Part shown: piece after piece, positions 31,125-43,868 of the stretch
Layout: each line of letters opens with the position of its first letter
How positions within the stretch are numbered: the stretch's first letter is position 1
From: Seminavis robusta
Lineage: Eukaryota; Bacillariophyta; Bacillariophyceae; Naviculales; Naviculaceae
NCBI GenBank assembly: GCA_903772945.1
Contig: CAICTM010000313.1
Coordinates: 1 to 64,000, forward strand
Reading direction: 5' to 3'
Length of the DNA: 64,000 nt
Notes under the pieces: generated by a model
What the model was told of the DNA's origin: nothing
Seen by the model: only the letters and a program-made list of their open reading frames with translations
The model's database searches: none
Position numbers and translations under genes: made by a program

Positions 31125-32560
31125 AGTTGGCTCAAAGGTAGGTTGACCTGTGGGAGAAATGGTGGTGGTTGTGTTGGGGGCTCAGAAGGAGATTGATTAG
31201 GCACTTGTGTTTGTTGTTCAGTGGGTGGGTTGGTTGGCGGGTTTGTTGCAGGCTCCGTTGGCTCAAAGGTTGGCTCAACGGGCTCCAATGTTGGCTCAAC
31301 GGGCTCAAACGTTGGCTCAACTGGCTCCAATGTTGGCTGAACGGGCTCCAAGGTTGGCTCAAAGGTAGGTTGATCTTCCTGGGGATCAATGGTAGGTTCA
31401 TCTGTGGGAGGCATTGTTGGTGATTCAGTTGGTTGATCTTCCTGTGGCTCAAGCGTTGGTAGATCCTCCTGCGGCTCCAAGGTTGTTGATCCTCCTGCGG
31501 CTCAACGGTTGGTTGTTCTTCCTGTGGCTCCATGGTTGGTGGATCCTCCTGCGGCTCAACCGGTGGTTGATCTTCCTGAGGCTCCAAGGTTGGTTGGTCC
31601 TCCTGTGGCTCAACGGTTGGTTGTTCTTGCTGGGGATCAACAGTTGGTTGATCCTCCTGCGGCTCCAAAGTTGGTTGTTCTTCCTGTGGCTCCAAGGTTG
31701 GTTGTTCTTCCTGTGGCTCCAAGGTTGGTTGTTCTTCCTGTGGCTCCAAGGTTGGTTGTTCTTCCTGTGGCTCCAAGTTGGTTGTTCTTCCTGTGGCTCC
31801 AAGTTGGTTGTTCTTCCTGCGGCTCAACGTGGTTGTTCTTCCTGCGGCTCCAAGTTGTTGTTCTTCCTGCGGCTCCAAGTTGGTTGATCCTCCTGCGGCT
31901 CAAGCGTCGGTTGATCCTCCTGCGGCTCCAAGTTGGTTGTTCTTCCTGTGGCTCCAAGGTTGGTTGTTCTTCTGTGGCTCCAATTGGTTGCTCTTCCTGT
32001 GGCTCCAAGTTGGTTGATCCTCCTGCGGCTCAAGCGTCGGTTGTTCTTCCTGCGGCTCCAAGGTTGGTTGTTCTTCCTGTGGCTCCAAGGTTGGTTGCTC
32101 TTCCTGTGGCTCCAAGGTTGGTTGATCCTCCTGTGGCTCCAAGGTGGGTTGCTCTTCCTGCGGCTCCAAGGTTGGTTGTTCTTCCTGCGGCTCCAAGGTT
32201 GGTTGATCCTCCTGCGGCTCAAGCGTTGGTTGATCTTCCTGAGGCTCCAAGGTTGGTTGTTCTTCCTGTGGCTCCAAGGTTGGTTGTTCTTCCTGTGGCT
32301 CCAAGGTTGGTTGTTCTTCCTGTGGCTCCAAGGTTGGTTGTTCTTCCTGCGGGCTCCAAGGTTGGTTGATCCTCCTGCGGCTCAAGCGTTGGTTGATCTT
32401 CCTGAGGCTCCAAGGTTGGTTGTTCTTCTTGTGGCTCAACGGTTGGTTGTTCTCCCTGAGGATCCAAGGTTGGTTGATCTTCCTGCGGCTCCAAGGTCGG
32501 TTGATCCATTGGCTCGATTGTTGGTGTTTCGATTGGCTCAAAGGTAGGTTGATTATCCGG
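31125..32560 (-). repeat. 27-bp coding minisatellite (PTLEPQEEQ / PTLEPQEDQ)
   Basis: On the minus strand about 1.2 kb (31340-32560) consists of 27-bp units that encode PTLEPQEEQ or PTLEPQEDQ, with variants PTVEPQEDQ, PTVDPQQEQ and PPVEPQEDP. Below about 31340 it grades into EPVEPTFEP and PPT repeats. Single-base changes alter the frame: one extra G near 32351, missing bases in several units between 31770 and 32010 (CCAAGTTGG for CCAAGGTTGG), near 31480, and near 31150. Nearly every segment is open in one of the three frames with the same peptide, so the array is a coding repeat with indels. Confidence 0.9.
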
Positions 32561-35500
32561 AAAATCAGAAGGAGGGTCAACTGGTGGTAGTGTCTGTGGA
32601 TCAACAGTACCAGCATCCAAAACTGTTACACCACTGTCCACAATGATTTCATTGTCAGTGAAAGCCTCTGTGAAGCTGATGTCACCTGTATTCCCACCAT
32701 ACAAGCTGAAGTCCTGTATTGGGTACATATTAGGCTCTACCAATGCTTCGACTTCGAATGTAATTACTTCAGTGAGTTGCAGCTGCCTTTCTGTTGTTGA
32801 ATGCAGTTCTCTTCTTTCCTGTACCCTTTCGGACACGAGTACGCTCAGAATAAGAGGAGCACAACTGTCTTTCTCCAGTGCAAGGTCTGCTCCCATAAAT
32901 GCATCAATTAGCTGATCGCTGGAGAGTTCTTCAGCATTTTCAAGGGTCATACTATAGTGGGTGATTCCTGATGTATCAGGCTCACACTCAAAACTTGTGG
33001 GCAAATCAGTTTCACCAGCTGGGGTGGGGAACCCTAATAAGTCACCATTAGAAGGATCCATGGTTGGGGTATCAATTTCTGTGGTGCTGGGTGATAAAGT
33101 GGGAATCCCAAAAAAGTCACCATTAGAAGGCTCCATGGTTGGGGTATCAATTTCTGCGATGCTGGGTGATAAAGTGGTGGGCGCTGCAGAAGGGCTTCCA
33201 GGGGTTACAGTGGGTGTTCCGGTTGTGGTAGTGGGAGTCCCCGTGGGGCTTCGAGTGGTGGGGCTTGCACTTGGGGATCCTGGTGTCACAGTGGGGCCTA
33301 AAGTCGTGGGGTCAAGGCTCGGCGCATCTGTATCTGGAAATAGTGATCCTGCCTGGGTTGGCTCTCCAGTTTCCACACCATCCTCTGCCTGGGTTGGCTC
33401 CAATGTTGGCTCTCCAAATTCCCCACCATCCTCTGCCTGGGTTGGCTCCATTGTTGGCTCCGTTGTTGGCTCCATTGTTGGCTCCAATGTTGGCTCCATT
33501 GTCGGCTCTCCGGTTTCCCCGCCATCCTCTGGCTGCGCCGATGTGGGGAGTGGGGTTTCCTGCGGCTGAGCTGAAGTGGGGTTGGGGGTCTCATCCACTT
33601 GAACTGACGGCCTTGGGGTATTGCTTTCCTCAGGACCCATCATCACTTCCACTCCAACTGATCCAGAATTTCCAATACTCGGAGATGTCAAAGTTGGGGT
33701 GGTGATAGTTGGTGCTGGAGCCACAGAGGGGGGCAGAGCAACGGGTCCTTGGGTGCCAGGACGTGCGGTTGTAGGGCTCGTGGGAGAGGCATCGGCACTG
33801 GTGCCGGGAAGTATCGAAGTGGGGCTGCTGCCACTGGTACTTGGACGGATCATCGTGGGGCTGTTGCCACTAGGTGATGCTGGCGTCACAGAGGGGGGCA
33901 GAGCAACAGGTTCTTGCGTGCCAGGACGTGCGGTTGTAGGGCTCGTGGGAGAGGCAGCGGCACTGGTGCCTGGACGTACCGAAGTGGGGCTACTGCCACT
34001 GGTATTGGGACCCATCGAAGTGGGGCTGCTGCCACCAGGTGATGCTGGCGTCACCGGGGGCTGTCCTTCGCCAACTTGTTCAGGGGCGCCACCTTGATTA
34101 GACACAGGTGCACCGCCTTGATTAGACACAGGAGCGCCACCTTGATTTGACACAGGAATATCTTCATTGCCTGACCCTTGCTCTTCTTCTAAAACTGAGC
34201 TGGGAATTCCATCTTCGTTGCCACCACCAGTACCAGCCTGTACACCTCCCCCCGGGGTGACATCCACCTGCTCTTGGCCTTGTCCATTTTGCATTCCCTG
34301 GTCAGGAACTGGTTCGTCACCATCCTGCTCCTCTTCGTTGTTTACTCCCTGCAAAGAGTCCAGTTGCTCATCCTCTCCCTCTTCATCCTCTCCATCATCC
34401 CAACCAGGTGGGAGTGCTTGTGCAGCTGCGCCTGCATAGTTTGGAATCTCTCTGGTGGTAGGAGAAAATGTGGGCTCATTGGTAGGGTTGGGTGTAGGTC
34501 GAAATGTTGGTTCACTGGTTGGACTGTGCGTGGGTTCTCTGGTTGGCTCTCCAGTTGGCTCATCAGTCGGTTCTCGTGTTGGTGACTTTGTGGGTGGTGT
34601 TGTGGGAAGGGGAGTTGGTGCCGCCGATGGAGGAAGGTTGTCCAGAGTCCGACTTAAAGCCTCCTGGCACTCCCTGTCGGCATTTCCACCAGCAGCATTA
34701 CGAGCGCATTCAGCAAGCTCTTCTCCCTGAAGATTGGCATTTCTTGTTATTGTTCTGCAGAATTCAGAGTCACCCACTAATTCGTTGGTAGTGGCATCAA
34801 AGCAGGATTGAATAGAATCAAGATTCTGTTGAGCTGTTGAAGTGACAACTGTTCCATTGTTCTGATCCACCACATTTCTAGCTGCCAAGATTTCTTCTTC
34901 GTCCAATGTTTGAATGGTTGTTCTTCTGGTTGTATTGGTGGCTGCTTGTTGTTGTCCCTCCACAACTGGCGCACGACACTCAACTGTACTGGCCTCAACA
35001 ACATGAATACCTGCATCCGTTCGATTTTGAAAAGCCAGAGCAGTATCATTACCATAGACAACTGTATTGTTGAACAAGAAGGTGACGCCGTTGACATAGC
35101 GATCCACAGTAAAGCCAAAAGATGCCACAAAGAGGCTGAAGAAATTGGAGAAATCAAAGTCATCCTTCCGGGAATCGTTGCGTTGTTGTAGTTGCAGAAT
35201 GTTGTAGTCATCTGGGACAGAGAAGAGAGGTTCCTGATCAGGACACCCAGTACAATCCACAGTGGTCTCCCAGTACATGGTGGTGATGCTGTTGGCCACT
35301 GCCCAGTCATAGTCTGCATGTGCCTTGTCTTGACTGATGCTCCCATAGTCTCCCCAGTCCGTCTCCCATTCCACAAGCCTGGCCTCATGGATCACTCGAT
35401 CATAGGTGTCCAGACACATGCCGGTGATAGTATTGTAGACATCTCGAAAGGTATGTTGAAAATATTCCATGTTGTCTTCCTCTGTGGATTCAAAAATATC

Positions 35501-37277
35501 GGCTGGCAACCCTCTCAACTGCAACTCAACACATCCTTGTTTGGATTCAGATGCAAGAGAGCAAACTGGAGGAACGAATTGATCTCCAAAGTTATATACT
35601 TGGACATTCTGGTTGTGTGAGGAGACTACTGCTGCAGTGGTAGAGACAGCTGCCACCGTGGCCACACTAACCGCTATGGCCAGTTGCGAGGTGGCAGTGG
35701 ATGTTGCTGTAGCTGTGGCCGTGGCAGACATGGCTGCCGAAGCGGCAGTTCCAGCTCCAGCTGCTCCTGTGGTTGGTTAGATAAGGGCAAAGAGTGAGGT
35801 TGGAAATGTGTCATGATGATGAACTTTGTGATGTTGGAACACCAGTAGTACTCACCAGCTGCTGCAGCTCCTGTGGCTGCTGCTGTTGTGGTGGCAGCCG
35901 CAGTGGCCCCAGCGGCTCCTTGGGCCGATACTACCGCCATTTGTGCCTACCAAGCAAGCAAAGAAGAGAGTGAGATTGGATGTATGATGGTGATAATGGA
36001 AGAGGCATACAAAGCTGTGCAAGGTACGTACCACAACAGCTGCTTTGGCTACTCCAGTGGCGGTTGCTGTAGCTGTACCTGTAGCTGCTGCTCCTGTGGC
36101 AGTGGCAGTCCCTGTAGCTGCTGCAGCAGTACCCGTGGAGGCGGCTGCAGTGGTACCAGTAGTGGTTGCTACGATAATGATGGCAGGCGGGAAGAAGAAC
36201 TGTGAGGAGAACACAGTGCTGTGTCTCGGTGGTACTACCCGAGATAAGCATGCTTGTTCTTACCTGTGACTGTGGCAGCGGTATGAGTGCTAGCGGCAGT
36301 GACACTAGTGGTGACGGCTGAAGATGTGGTGGTAGCTGTGGTTGTGGTAGCGGTGGTTTGGGCCTTTAGAAGAAAAAGAGTACGTTAGAAGGGTAACGCT
36401 TGCTTGGGATAGATAAAACCAATTTCCCACCATACTGCATAATGGTACTTACCACGACGGCGGTAGCCTGTGTGGCGGATGCGGTGGTTGTGGTTGTCGC
36501 AGCTGATGTAGCGGCAGATGTAGATGTAGCCGTGGCGGTGGTGGTTGTTGTGGTTCCGGTAGTGCCTACCGTATTAGTAACTCCCGTGACGGCCAAATCG
36601 GCCGCATCGGCAACTTCTTGTATGAGTTCTTCTGCCATGTCATTCCCGTTGTTGTCGCCACCGCCAGCTCTCTTGCACAGCAGGATGAGCCAAGCCGTGA
36701 ATTTGAAGAACCACTCGTAGAGAGTGGTGTAGATATGGAACACAATAATGTAGCAGAGGCCTTTTTTGTAGAGCGCCTTTTCTCGTTCCCACGCCGAATC
36801 GACGGATCGACTGGCTTCTGACTTGCAGGATTTGGAGTCATCATTGTCGTGTGCAAAGCTATTGATAAAGTCGTCATGGTCGGTATCGTCGTGATTGGTA
36901 CTATTGTCCTGTAGTGCTTGTACGTCTTGGATGGATCGAGCACTCTGTTGAGTCGCTGTACGAGTACTGTTGCTGCGATACACGATCTTTTGACTCTCCG
37001 TGTCGTAGAGCACAAAGTCGTCATCGTCATCTTCGTCGTCATCGTCAGAGGATGCCGCCAAGATCATGTCTCGAATCTCGGGGGGAATAACCCGGTCGTT
37101 GTCGGGGATTGCCTCTTCGTCATAGTGTGCTGAAGGTACCTCGTGGATGGTCGATTGCTGAAGGCCGACAGGAATAGAAGATGTTCTTACTGATCGCATC
37201 ACGGCTCGGCGGCTCCCGCTGTTGCTGCTGCTGGCGCCACCATCAGAGCCAGTGGCGTTGGACCGTGGGGTTTCCAT
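32219..37277 (-). CDS. giant repeat surface protein A, main part
   Basis: Five exons in phase: 37277-36453 (825 nt), 36363-36264 (100), 36168-36032 (137), 35946-35856 (91) and 35766 onward. The frame runs to 32219, 1566 aa, where an extra base in the repeat array ends it; the protein probably continues to 30036. Exon 1 encodes an acidic cytoplasmic region (DDDDEDDDDDF) and a hydrophobic segment (~174-201, CYIIVFHIYTTLYEWFFKF). Exons 2-4 encode Ala/Thr/Gly low complexity (TTTATATSTS, TGTATATGAAATG). A second hydrophobic stretch (~413-434) precedes a ~280-aa ectodomain with Cys pairs and N-glycosylation sites, starting NFGDQFVPPVCSLASESKQG. Then come PT/PS-rich repeats, the first copy of the ~130-aa domain (32597-32992) and the 27-bp array. 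Function unknown; the composition suggests a wall or adhesion protein. Paralogue at 53865. Confidence 0.8.
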
Positions 37278-39023
37278 GCTGTTTTGTTTGTAGGTTATGA
37301 ATGTATGTATGTCTCTATGAGGAAAGCAAAGCTAAGGCTGTCTTTCTCTTGCTCTGTTGGATGGCTCAGCTATGCTTTAATTAAGATTGAAGTAATGAGG
37401 AAGGACAACGCTCCAACCGTGATATGAATGGTTGAGGGCTTCAGTCTTCAGTCTTTTTCTCTTGTAAGAATTGAGCCGACGAAACTAGACTAAGGTGGAA
37501 GCAAGCAATTTTGTCAACTCGTGCTCATGTTTGTGTGCCGTACAGCGTACTAGTACGGTAGTGGTACTATGCTACTGACTGTGAATGAAGGGCAGCAAGC
37601 CTTCTTGAGTCGAGTCCATTGAGTGTTGAGTGTCTTGACAGGGCTGCAATGACCGGAAAGTCATTGATCAGAGAAGTGCAATGGAGAATGTGCTTTGCCA
37701 AATAACCATCAAAGGTTTCGTGACTCGTGACCTTCTTTTCCAAGCTGCTTTCTTTAAAAAACGAACTTAAACGAAGCATGCAGATGGACGAAGAGGTGAC
37801 CTCAATGATGGATTCAATCGTAGATGAACCTCTGTGCTACAAAGCAATGGGAATGAGTTAATGAGTTCATTAAATTAAAAACCCTGCGCTGGGAATTCGA
37901 GAATTCTGAAAACTGGTTGGAGTCACTTACTTTTGGAAGAATGACTGTAGGGAAATATGACAGAACATTAGATTCGATTCGATTCGATTCGATTCTATCT
38001 TTGGCTACTGTGACTTACTACTAGCTAGACTAGCTAGCTTATGGGGGTTTTAGAGTAGGGAAAGTATCTACGGAAGCCAGCCAGTATCACCGGTTTGCCA
38101 AAAATAATAGGGGGGTTTTACTGGTAAACCAAAAAAGCTCCACAAAAGAGCAGCACACAACATGCCAACAACCCAATGGCGACTCAACCTTTTAGCACAT
38201 CCTCAATTTTTAAATAGTGTTCAATGGCTGCATCGGTAGCTGGCTCTCTAGCTAGCTAGTAGCCAGAGGCTGAAGCACATATACCCAATGTTGATAGGTT
38301 GCCAGGGCAAAAAGGTTCAGGTTTAACAGTCTAAACAGGGCTCTGGCACTGGCTGGCTAGCAGCTGGCTGGCTGGAACGAAGCAAATAGAAAGCTGACCA
38401 AGGACAGAATTGTAGCTATCCTCACAGATTGGACATAATAATATATTCGAAATGGAGGTGCGTTCGGTAGCGTGCGTCCAAGCCAGCAACGTGCCGTATC
38501 ATCGACTTCCCACTTTGAACAGACAGCTACTGAGTATTCTAGCACCCAAGATCAAGACAACAGGAGCGACCATAACTCCAATTATGACAAGCATTGCCTT
38601 CCTGTTTGCCTGTTCCGGGAGTGCGGTAATAACTACCAGTAGTTTCTTGGAGTTTGTGGTCAAACTTGCAGCTGGGTAGTAGCTCGCCCAAGGTACCTGG
38701 TACCGGTACGGGACGAGAGTGGTGCCGTTCACGAGGCAGCAGGAGGCGTTCTTGAACTTGACAACCAATCCCAATTTGAAGGATCCTAGCTATGTCATAG
38801 TTGCTTTCACCGTACGGAGACAATGCATCAACAATACAATAAAAGCACTGCGATTGATTCGATTGATCATTCCCATCAGTGAACGACAGGTGAAAATCCC
38901 ATCGTGATCCGAAGCTTACGCACGCTGTGAGCGGTCTGAATCTCCACGCTGGAGCGCGAGGCTCACTAAACGTGGAAAATGTCATGAGCTTCGGCTCCTT
39001 CCCTCCAAAATCTAAAAACTCCT
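37278..39023. other. intergenic; upstream region of surface protein gene A
   Basis: No gene supported. A (TCGAT)n pentamer run lies at about 37973-37995 and CTAGCTAG tracts at 38020-38037 and 38245-38262. A 75-codon frame from ATG 38452 includes one hydrophobic segment but is otherwise unsupported. LRR-like coding character may begin at about 38930. Confidence 0.4.
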
Positions 39024-40183
39024 GTGGTTGGAAGAAACCTTTGCCATTGTCAAGACAACCAACAATGGCCACGGCGAGACTATTCCTCCTTCACGTGCGG
39101 CGAAGATGTCCAGGAAAACCTTCGAGTACTGAGAGCTGGGAATGCACCAGAAACGATTACATTGGATGACGTCGATGTCTTGTTAGGGGATAACAGGGAT
39201 GTTACTGGCACGTTGGAGCTCTTGCACCAGTTCTTTGAAGACTGCTCCTCTCTCTTTCCTAATTCTCGCATCACACTTAAGATTCAATCTTCCAACACGA
39301 ACATTCCGATATCATTTCCTGTTTCTCTGGTGGCCTCTTTGATTGACCGGATTCCCAATCATCTCGAATCCTTGATATTCTGGAACGTGGTGCTTCGTGG
39401 CAGCATCAACCCAGTTTCGGAAGCCTTTGGTCGACAAGATTACCTTTCGGATTTTCAGTGCCAAGGCTGTCCTCTGAAAAGGACAGACCCGGTTGTTCTG
39501 GCTTTGTCCCTGTCGAACCGTCCAAGGTTTGGAAAGATTGTCTTTGAGACTTGGGACAGTCAGATTCTCAGGACGTCAGCCTCGAAATGGCTTCTTGTTG
39601 CGCTCAAAGCAATCACTTGGAGGAGCTCGTGTTTACGGGGTTGACCGGCGATAGCTTGAATCCCTTCTTCGAGGTTGTTGAGGCTGCACAAGGCCTGAAA
39701 GGTCTAACTGTTTTTGTTGGTTCTGCTTCGTTGGATGCATCCAACATGCCTCACTTAACTCGCATGCTTCTTCAACACAACGCCTCACTCACGTCCCTCA
39801 AAGTGCGGGTATCTCCTGGGCTTACTCTGGAATTTTTTGTAGAAGGCCTGAAGACGAACACTACGTTGAAGGTGTTGCAAATTGATCTTATCCGAAATTG
39901 GGGGTTAGACGAGAATGACCTTGACTTGTTCTTGGAGCTTTTGGAAAGGCACAATTTCACTTTGGAGGAGTTGAACGTGGTGGTGCCTCTGTGGAAGGAA
40001 GACATGACGAAGAAAAAGGCAGAAAGGATCAAGTTCTTACTTCGGCTCAACAAGGATCATCAGAGGTTCGACATCTTGCAGAACGACGCTACACGAGATA
40101 CATTGGTGCATGCGCTGGCCTTGACAGATGACCTTTCTGTCATCGTGTACTATCTCGACCAGAAGCTGTCCCTCTGGATCTAA
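39024..40183 (+). pseudogene. leucine-rich-repeat (RNI-like) protein, frame-broken
   Basis: Two overlapping frames carry one LRR-type protein. The first (39024-39644) has ETITLDDVDVLLGD, ASLIDRIPNHLESLIFWNV and VVLALSLSNRPRFGKIVFETWDS. The second (39551-40183) continues with SNHLEELVFTGLTGDSLNPF, LTRMLLQHNASLTSLKVRV, LKTNTTLKVLQIDLI and LLERHNFTLEELNVVV. The spacing (L-x-x-L-x-L about every 28 residues) fits ribonuclease-inhibitor-like repeats common in diatoms. The switch lies between about 39550 and 39600, where a one-base indel or an unseen short intron is needed. Upstream, another frame (39060-39130) also reads protein-like, suggesting a second shift near 39130. A pseudogene is most likely, or an allele with sequencing errors. 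Confidence 0.6.
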
Positions 40184-40707
40184 TAATTGTGGAAATCGAG
40201 TCGAACGTTGCATCAGTATTGCATTGGCTTTGAGTGGGCTATGTTTATCGGCTTGGCTGTTTGAGTTTACCTTGCTGCAGCACCTTTTTGCTATTTTAAT
40301 TGTCCTCAATGCGCTAAGAAAGATTTGATTATGCGTGCTAAATTTTGCCGGAGGCAGCTGTGTAGAAACTGAGAATGCGTGGAAGCGACGAAGAAGTGGA
40401 GTCTTAGTTTGGGACCAGTCAGCAAAGACGTCCTCCGTTTGCTGCAATATTCATGCGAGCAGAAAGCCCCCGAGAAATGTCGATTCTACGTCGTACCCGA
40501 AAAGAGAGCACGCCTTCAAGTTTTCCAGCAATACCATAACCAGAGTTGCGGCACTCAAACTTCAGCATCCGAGGTGGCGATCCAGTACACGGCACTTTGG
40601 GGACTTCCGTCATTGTCGTCCAAAAGTAGATTGATATGTTTACCAATGGGATCAATCACCTGCGTGACCTCTGCGTGCTTGTGGCAAAAACCATGTGCTG
40701 CTCCACA
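40184..40707. other. intergenic
   Basis: Between the LRR remnant and the monooxygenase remnant. Short frames on both strands show no recognisable protein. Confidence 0.35.
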
Positions 40708-41720
40708 CTAAACTTGTGCGCCACCAGCAATCTCCAAGCAGCACGATCCCAAGGCGCGCGCAACTGAGCAAGCACTATCTCTGTGCGAAATCCAAAGGAA
40801 AACAAGAACAATCGATGAAAATGGGACTGCCCAGCATGTGCTTTCGGAGCTTTCTTGGTTGAAAATCCTCAACAGCTCGTGCCAACCATCCTGAAATGCA
40901 GTAGTGAAACCAGTGCAAAGCACAATGAGATCCATCTCAAGTTGAGTCCCATCAGCAAAGACAATAGAATTGGACTTCACTTGCTGAATGGCGGGAAGCA
41001 AGGATGCACCATTGTCCATTGCCTGCGACAACCACTGGTCTTTGTTCAAAACAGAGTTTAGCAGTCAGACCACAGATGAGCTTTGCACCTGTCATTGCTC
41101 TGGCCAGCTTTCTTGAAACCATTTCATCTGGCACCAAATGTGCCAAAGGGAGTGGCCTCAGCCGCAGAGGATAGCTTTGCTGCCACCAGGTGCCATTTCC
41201 GGCTCTTGGAAGCATAAGCATCCCCAACAGTACTTGGAGTCAAGTGACCAGGAACACCCCTAATGCTGACAGCCATGGCACAGCCAAGTATTTGCTGATG
41301 GTTGCTGCCATGGCAATATCTGATCCTGACTCACCAATGCCGCTACAGTCTTTCCCTCAAAGATGTCGCAGGTTGGCAATCAGAAGTTTGCCCGAAAAGG
41401 GCACGCCATTTGCTTCCTGGTACCTTGAAACCAGTAGCCAGACCTGCGGTACTTGGAGTGACGGCAGGAGCATGCGCACCAGATGCCACAACCAAGTAGT
41501 CACATGGCACCTTCCGCCGCTCCGATGCCTCTGTACTGAAGAGACCAAATCTTTTGTGTTTTGTGATGCGGTAGGTACACTTGGAAGAGATCAAACTTGC
41601 TGGCTGACTGACAGAATACCCCTATGCAGCACAGTAGTCGGCGTATTCTTCTGTGCAATGTGCCATGGATCATTGTCATGCAGTTGGCAATACTGTATTG
41701 AGAAGAGGCGGCCACCAGAA
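40708..41720 (-). pseudogene. flavin-containing monooxygenase, decayed
   Basis: Minus-strand fragments in three frames read in FMO order. KVPCDYLVVASGAHAPAVTP (frame 41594-41343) matches the region after the FAD fold. GIGESGSDIAMAATISKY (about 41320-41270, another frame) is the NADP-binding GxGxSG motif. YPLRLRPLPLAHLVPDEMVS lies near 41170, and IVFADGTQLEMDLIVLCTGF (frame 41049-40708) is the C-terminal ATG-like motif block. Frames switch at least three times and stops intervene. The N-terminal FAD-binding GxGxxG is not seen. This cannot encode a whole enzyme. Confidence 0.75.
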
Positions 41721-42968
41721 GCCTTCTTGGAATGGATCATACTTCAGGCTTGATGTACCGATAGACCAAGCTTCTTCTACCGGACCAGGTATATGGTAGT
41801 TCCTTCTGCTGTCCCCAAAGCCTTGCTTAGCTAGCTAGTACCACCGGGAGGCTTTGCGGTACGCCATCGCGTATGAATGGAATGAATCTCCCAAGGCACT
41901 CTCTTACTAATAGCTAGGTAGTAAAGCAAAAGAACTACAAAAGCCCTACTCTAAACCCCCTTATATAATAAAGAATTCAGCGTGGCGTGGAACAGGTCCA
42001 GTGGCGTTTGAGATGTTCTCCGTGACGTCATTATCTAATCCCGAAATGCCGTTGAGAGCCTTTTTGAGGCGATGGGGTCTTTCTGTTAACTAAATCACAC
42101 GGAGAAACTCTCTTTTTGGTCTTCGAATGCACTTATTGTTTGCTCTGATGATGGGGTAATCACCACACTCGCGGTACCGGTACTGGACCACACCACTAGG
42201 ACCGCCAAGAATGCCCACGTATTGATTGAACAACAGGCAGACACCTTTACCGAACAGAAACGATGAGTAAGACAAGTATTTTGAGATCTTGGTCTAGCTC
42301 GATCATGTCCAATCTTTGAAGGAGGATCCCCCAAGCAGAACGAGAGCTAGAGCTAGAACCTGAAGCCAACGCGCTGTACTACATGTACTTGTTGCCTACG
42401 TAGGTAGCTAGTTAGAGGTTGGATATGATTTGATTTTGCTTGGCCCAAATTGTTGGTCGGGTCCCCAACTTGTCCCCCCTGAACCCACCGAACCCAGCCT
42501 TCGCTCAATTTCAACTCCTCTTTCTTTACAAAAAAAAAGGCTGGCTCACTGCCAACTCCCGTAGCGGTAGTCTAGCTAGTACAGTTCTGTAGTAAGTATT
42601 CTCATGGGTGGAAATGTAAGTAAGGATAGCATCTCTAACAGAAATACCTTTTTACATGTATCGTACGGCTGTAGCCATGCTTGTTTGAGAATCCCCCATT
42701 ACCCTTCCAAGAGCACTCCTTGATCACCATTGGCATTCTTTGTTCTTTGTACTGGCGAATGAGAAGCCTTTTTTTGTGGTCAGGTCATTGCCACCGATTT
42801 TAGTGCGATCCATCACCCAGGCATGCAGCATAGCATCCAGGCATGCAGCCAGGCAGCAGCAGCAAGATTCTAGAGTCTTCCGCAGGCACTTTCACCATTC
42901 TCACCATTGTTATTATTTATTTGGACTTGCTTGCTTGAGTTACTTGTTATTTATTAGTAGAGATAGTA
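41721..42968. other. intergenic
   Basis: No gene seen. It contains CTAGCTAG-type tracts, a GGTACCGGTAC palindrome near 42173, an A-run at 42531-42538 and the likely promoter and 5' UTR of the gene at 42969 (CAGGCATGCAGC repeats at about 42819-42860). Confidence 0.4.
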
Positions 42969-43868
42969 ATGAGCACAACGCCCATGACCGGAGTGGTAAA
43001 GACGAGTGGTATTGCAAGCGGCACACTAGGAACAGATTCGAACGAGTTGTATATTCAAGGCATTGGCACGATGGACACTGCTACAACTGGAAGCGCTGCT
43101 GCTGCTCGTAAGCAACTGACATTGTCTCCGATTTCCCGCCCCAAAGCATCGTTGAGTCCGAAAATGAAGAGCGGACTCAAGAGCAGTCAGTCGACGGGTT
43201 GTTTGAAACGCAACAAGATTTCGTTTGGATCTCCGCAAATGTTGGTCTTTGAAAAGGATATTGACAATGAAGACGAAGAACACAAGAATTCAGTGTGGTA
43301 CTCCAAGAAGGAGATGAAATCGATTCGTAAGGATTTGAAAAAGAGTATCAAAAAGGGCGAAATCACGCGCGGACTAGAACAGTACGAAGGCGATATGGGC
43401 ACGGAGAACAAGCAGAAGCGGTTGAATCACATTTACTCCATTTTGGATTTGCAACGCGAGCAACAAGAACAGGGCATTCAGTGCGACAAGTCCTTGCAAA
43501 TGCTCAGTCGCGCCATGAGTGCCGACGATATCGGACGGGCGCGACGACTGGCGAGTATGGATTCCACTGAAGCGTTCTCGGAGTACACCAAGACCCAGTC
43601 CAGCATGATTCGAACCAGCAGTCGCAATGCGCTCGATAATTTCCGAAAGACCGTCGTCAAGAACAATTCCAAATTGGCACTGGCACAAGCCAATGGACTC
43701 GGGCCATCATCATCGTCACAAGGAGGCGGTGGTAAGAATGCCACTTTTGGATCGTCCACTGGAAGGAGAAAGAAATCGGGAGGACCCAACTTGTTGCTGG
43801 CAGCCATGGCCAATCGAAAGAAAGCGACTCCTCCGGCGCAGCCAGGAGCACAAGCGGGAGTCGCATGA
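42969..43868 (+). CDS. diatom-type conserved coiled protein, unknown function, possible stop readthrough
   Basis: A single-exon 299-aa protein starts at ATG 42969. A Ser/Thr-rich N-terminus leads to KISFGSPQMLVFEKDIDNED and VWYSKKEMKSIRKDLKKSIK, then a charged helical region with RGLEQYEGDMGTENKQKRLN, HIYSILDLQREQQEQG and RAMSADDIGRARRLASMDST. This VWYSKKE / RGLE / Q-rich-helix / ARRLA layout is one I associate with an uncharacterised protein family abundant in diatoms (from memory). The C-terminus is Gly/Ser/Lys low complexity. The stop is TGA followed at once by CTA, and the same frame stays open for 109 further codons to 44198. A GTAAGA at 43732 could alternatively be a splice donor. The protein is probably soluble; no signal peptide is seen. 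Confidence 0.75.
   Translation: MSTTPMTGVVKTSGIASGTLGTDSNELYIQGIGTMDTATTGSAAAARKQLTLSPISRPKASLSPKMKSGLKSSQSTGCLKRNKISFGSPQMLVFEKDIDNEDEEHKNSVWYSKKEMKSIRKDLKKSIKKGEITRGLEQYEGDMGTENKQKRLNHIYSILDLQREQQEQGIQCDKSLQMLSRAMSADDIGRARRLASMDSTEAFSEYTKTQSSMIRTSSRNALDNFRKTVVKNNSKLALAQANGLGPSSSSQGGGGKNATFGSSTGRRKKSGGPNLLLAAMANRKKATPPAQPGAQAGVA

Noticed and set aside
30811-32547. Long plus-strand open frames opposite the gene A repeats (up to 286 codons, VVLPVAPRL-type repeats)
   Set aside because: They are the antisense of the PTLEPQEEQ array and of the PT repeats. Absence of stops follows from the repeat composition, and the true domains and introns lie on the minus strand.
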